The notes under the pieces: generated by a model
Told to the model about the DNA's origin: nothing
Database searches by the model: none
What the model saw: only the letters and a program-made list of their open reading frames with translations
Made by a program: the position numbers and the translations under genes
Shown here: one piece after another, positions 63,208 to 64,000 of the stretch
How the letters are laid out: each line of letters starts with the position of its first letter
How positions within the stretch are numbered: position 1 is the stretch's first letter
NCBI GenBank assembly: GCA_003142855.1
Contig: PLNW01000155.1
Span: forward strand, 1 to 64,000
Length of the DNA: 64,000 bases
DNA from: Myxococcales bacterium
GTDB taxonomy: Bacteria > Myxococcota_A > Polyangia > Fen-1088
Direction of reading: 5' to 3'

Positions 63208-63916
63208 GGTGCACGTGGTAGGCGACCGGAGCGCCGTAGAGCTCTTGCAGCAACTGGGGCGTGAGCACCTGCCTCGGGACGCCGAAGCACGCGTGCCCGC
63301 GCGACAGACACAACACATTGGTGGCGTAGTGATACACGACGCTCAGATCGTGCGAGATAAACAGAATGGTCAACCCGCGTTCGTCGCGAAGACGGTCGAG
63401 TGTGTGGTTGATGCTGTCCTGCCCCGGCTCGTCCACACCCGCGGTGGGCTCGTCCAGCAGCAAGACCGTCGGATGTCCTATGAGCGCGGCCGCAACCAGC
63501 AGCCGCTGGAACTGGCCGCCTGAAAGCGCTCCGATGGGTTTACCGACAGACTCCGCCTTGAGCCCGACGAGTTCCAAAACGTTGGCGACGTCGGTTTGAA
63601 ACGCGCGCGCGACGACCGCCTTCGCGTGCAGGAAATCGCCGCCCGTGACCGGCAGATCGCGCTCGATGTCGAGCTTCTGAGGCACGTAGCCGATCTTGCT
63701 ATTGTCCTCCCACCTTATCGTGCCCTCATGAGGCAGGGCACCGATGAGCGCCTTGGCCAGAACGCTCTTGCCCGCGCCATTCGGCCCCACGATCGCCAGC
63801 GCGCTGCCGCGCGGGACTTCAAAGGACAGCCGCTCAATGACGACGATCTGATCGAACCCAACCGAGAGGTTGCTCACCTCGAGGGCTGGGGCACCCCTTT
63901 CCGTCGAGATATCCAT
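63191..63916 (-). CDS. Metal ABC transporter ATPase (ZnuC family)
   Basis: 241-residue ATPase with all motifs: Walker A GPNGAGKS, Q-loop YVPQKLDIERDLP, signature LSGGQFQRLLVAAAL, Walker B VLLLDEPTAGVD and H-loop LFISHDLSVVYHYA. The family-like C-terminus is His-rich (YHVHHDHRP), as common in zinc-import ATPases. The ATG at 63916 follows GAGGGGAAC. It overlaps the permease gene by 17 bases. Confidence 0.92.
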   Translation of the reverse strand: MDISTERGAPALEVSNLSVGFDQIVVIERLSFEVPRGSALAIVGPNGAGKSVLAKALIGALPHEGTIRWEDNSKIGYVPQKLDIERDLPVTGGDFLHAKAVVARAFQTDVANVLELVGLKAESVGKPIGALSGGQFQRLLVAAALIGHPTVLLLDEPTAGVDEPGQDSINHTLDRLRDERGLTILFISHDLSVVYHYATNVLCLSRGHACFGVPRQVLTPQLLQELYGAPVAYHVHHDHRP

Positions 63917-63948
63917 CGGACGCCGTTCCCCTCTTCATGGCCGCGTCT

Positions 63949-64000
63949 TCAGCGATGTCCGCCGCCATGTCCACCGCCACGCGAGCCGCCACCGCCGCCG
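63949..64000 (-). CDS. C-terminal Gly/His-rich end of a partial gene
   Basis: A minus-strand frame enters from the window edge and stops with TGA at 63949-63951, encoding G-rich residues ending GGGHGGGHR. It is short and low in complexity, so it may be chance. If real it would be the end of the gene upstream of the ZnuC-like ATPase. A metal-related product would fit the His-rich tail. Confidence 0.25.
   Translation of the reverse strand, partial: GGGGGSRGGGHGGGHR

Overview
The window looks like chromosome of a high-GC, Gram-negative, Myxococcota-like (deltaproteobacterial) bacterium. The pointers are Gly/Ser/Thr-rich repeat lipoproteins, one carrying DUF1566-type repeats, many lipoprotein signal peptides, CheA/GGDEF/PilZ signalling genes, sigma-54 enhancer-binding regulation and TonB/TolC envelope systems. 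This taxonomic reading is inference. No rRNA, tRNA, CRISPR array or insertion sequence was seen.

Layout. 0-9.4 kb: a short SPFH-like lipoprotein, two small lipoproteins, a tolC-MFP-RND efflux operon with overlapping genes, a short lipoprotein and a repeat lipoprotein broken by one frameshift. 9.4-15 kb: dnaA (no dnaN beside it) with DnaA-box-like sites upstream, then a SNF2 helicase/SWIM zinc-finger pair. 15-17.4 kb: gene remnants, a small unknown gene and a DUF1566 lipoprotein. 17.5-28.8 kb: a signalling block. On the minus strand are a CheA-like kinase with HAMP, PAS-like and HPt parts and two solute-binding proteins without permeases. On the plus strand are REC-GGDEF, CheX-like, CheY-like and PilZ proteins, a TonB-dependent receptor and a third solute-binding lipoprotein. 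29-41 kb: a TPR protein, a sigma-54 activator with a divergent sigma-54 promoter driving two tiny genes, a P-type ATPase reduced by an internal deletion, and a pstSCAB1B2-phoU operon that runs on into an MFS gene and an ArsB-like permease gene.

40.6-64 kb reads as an envelope and stress block: a 2906-residue cyclic beta-1,2-glucan synthase, a P-type H+-ATPase-like pump facing it, two PRC-barrel proteins, and a tightly coupled trio (acetate kinase-like, degenerate acetate kinase-like, FolE2-like). An ABC/MFP/outer-membrane exporter operon, a solitary grpE and a ZnuBC-like metal importer complete it. Five sites matching the -24/-12 sigma-54 pattern (GG-N10-GC) lie before the tiny genes, the ATPase, the PRC/kinase operon, the exporter and grpE. 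With the activator gene at 30.4-32.1 kb they suggest one local sigma-54 regulon.

The most notable observations are the acetate-kinase pair plus FolE2-like trio, whose canonical active-site residues are partly or largely lost and which is flanked by a 20-bp direct repeat; the two PstB ATPases with complementary defects, predicting a heterodimer with one competent ATP site; the putative sigma-54 regulon; and the repeated pattern of decayed gene ends abutting intact genes. All functional statements come from reading motifs by eye; no database search or alignment program was run.
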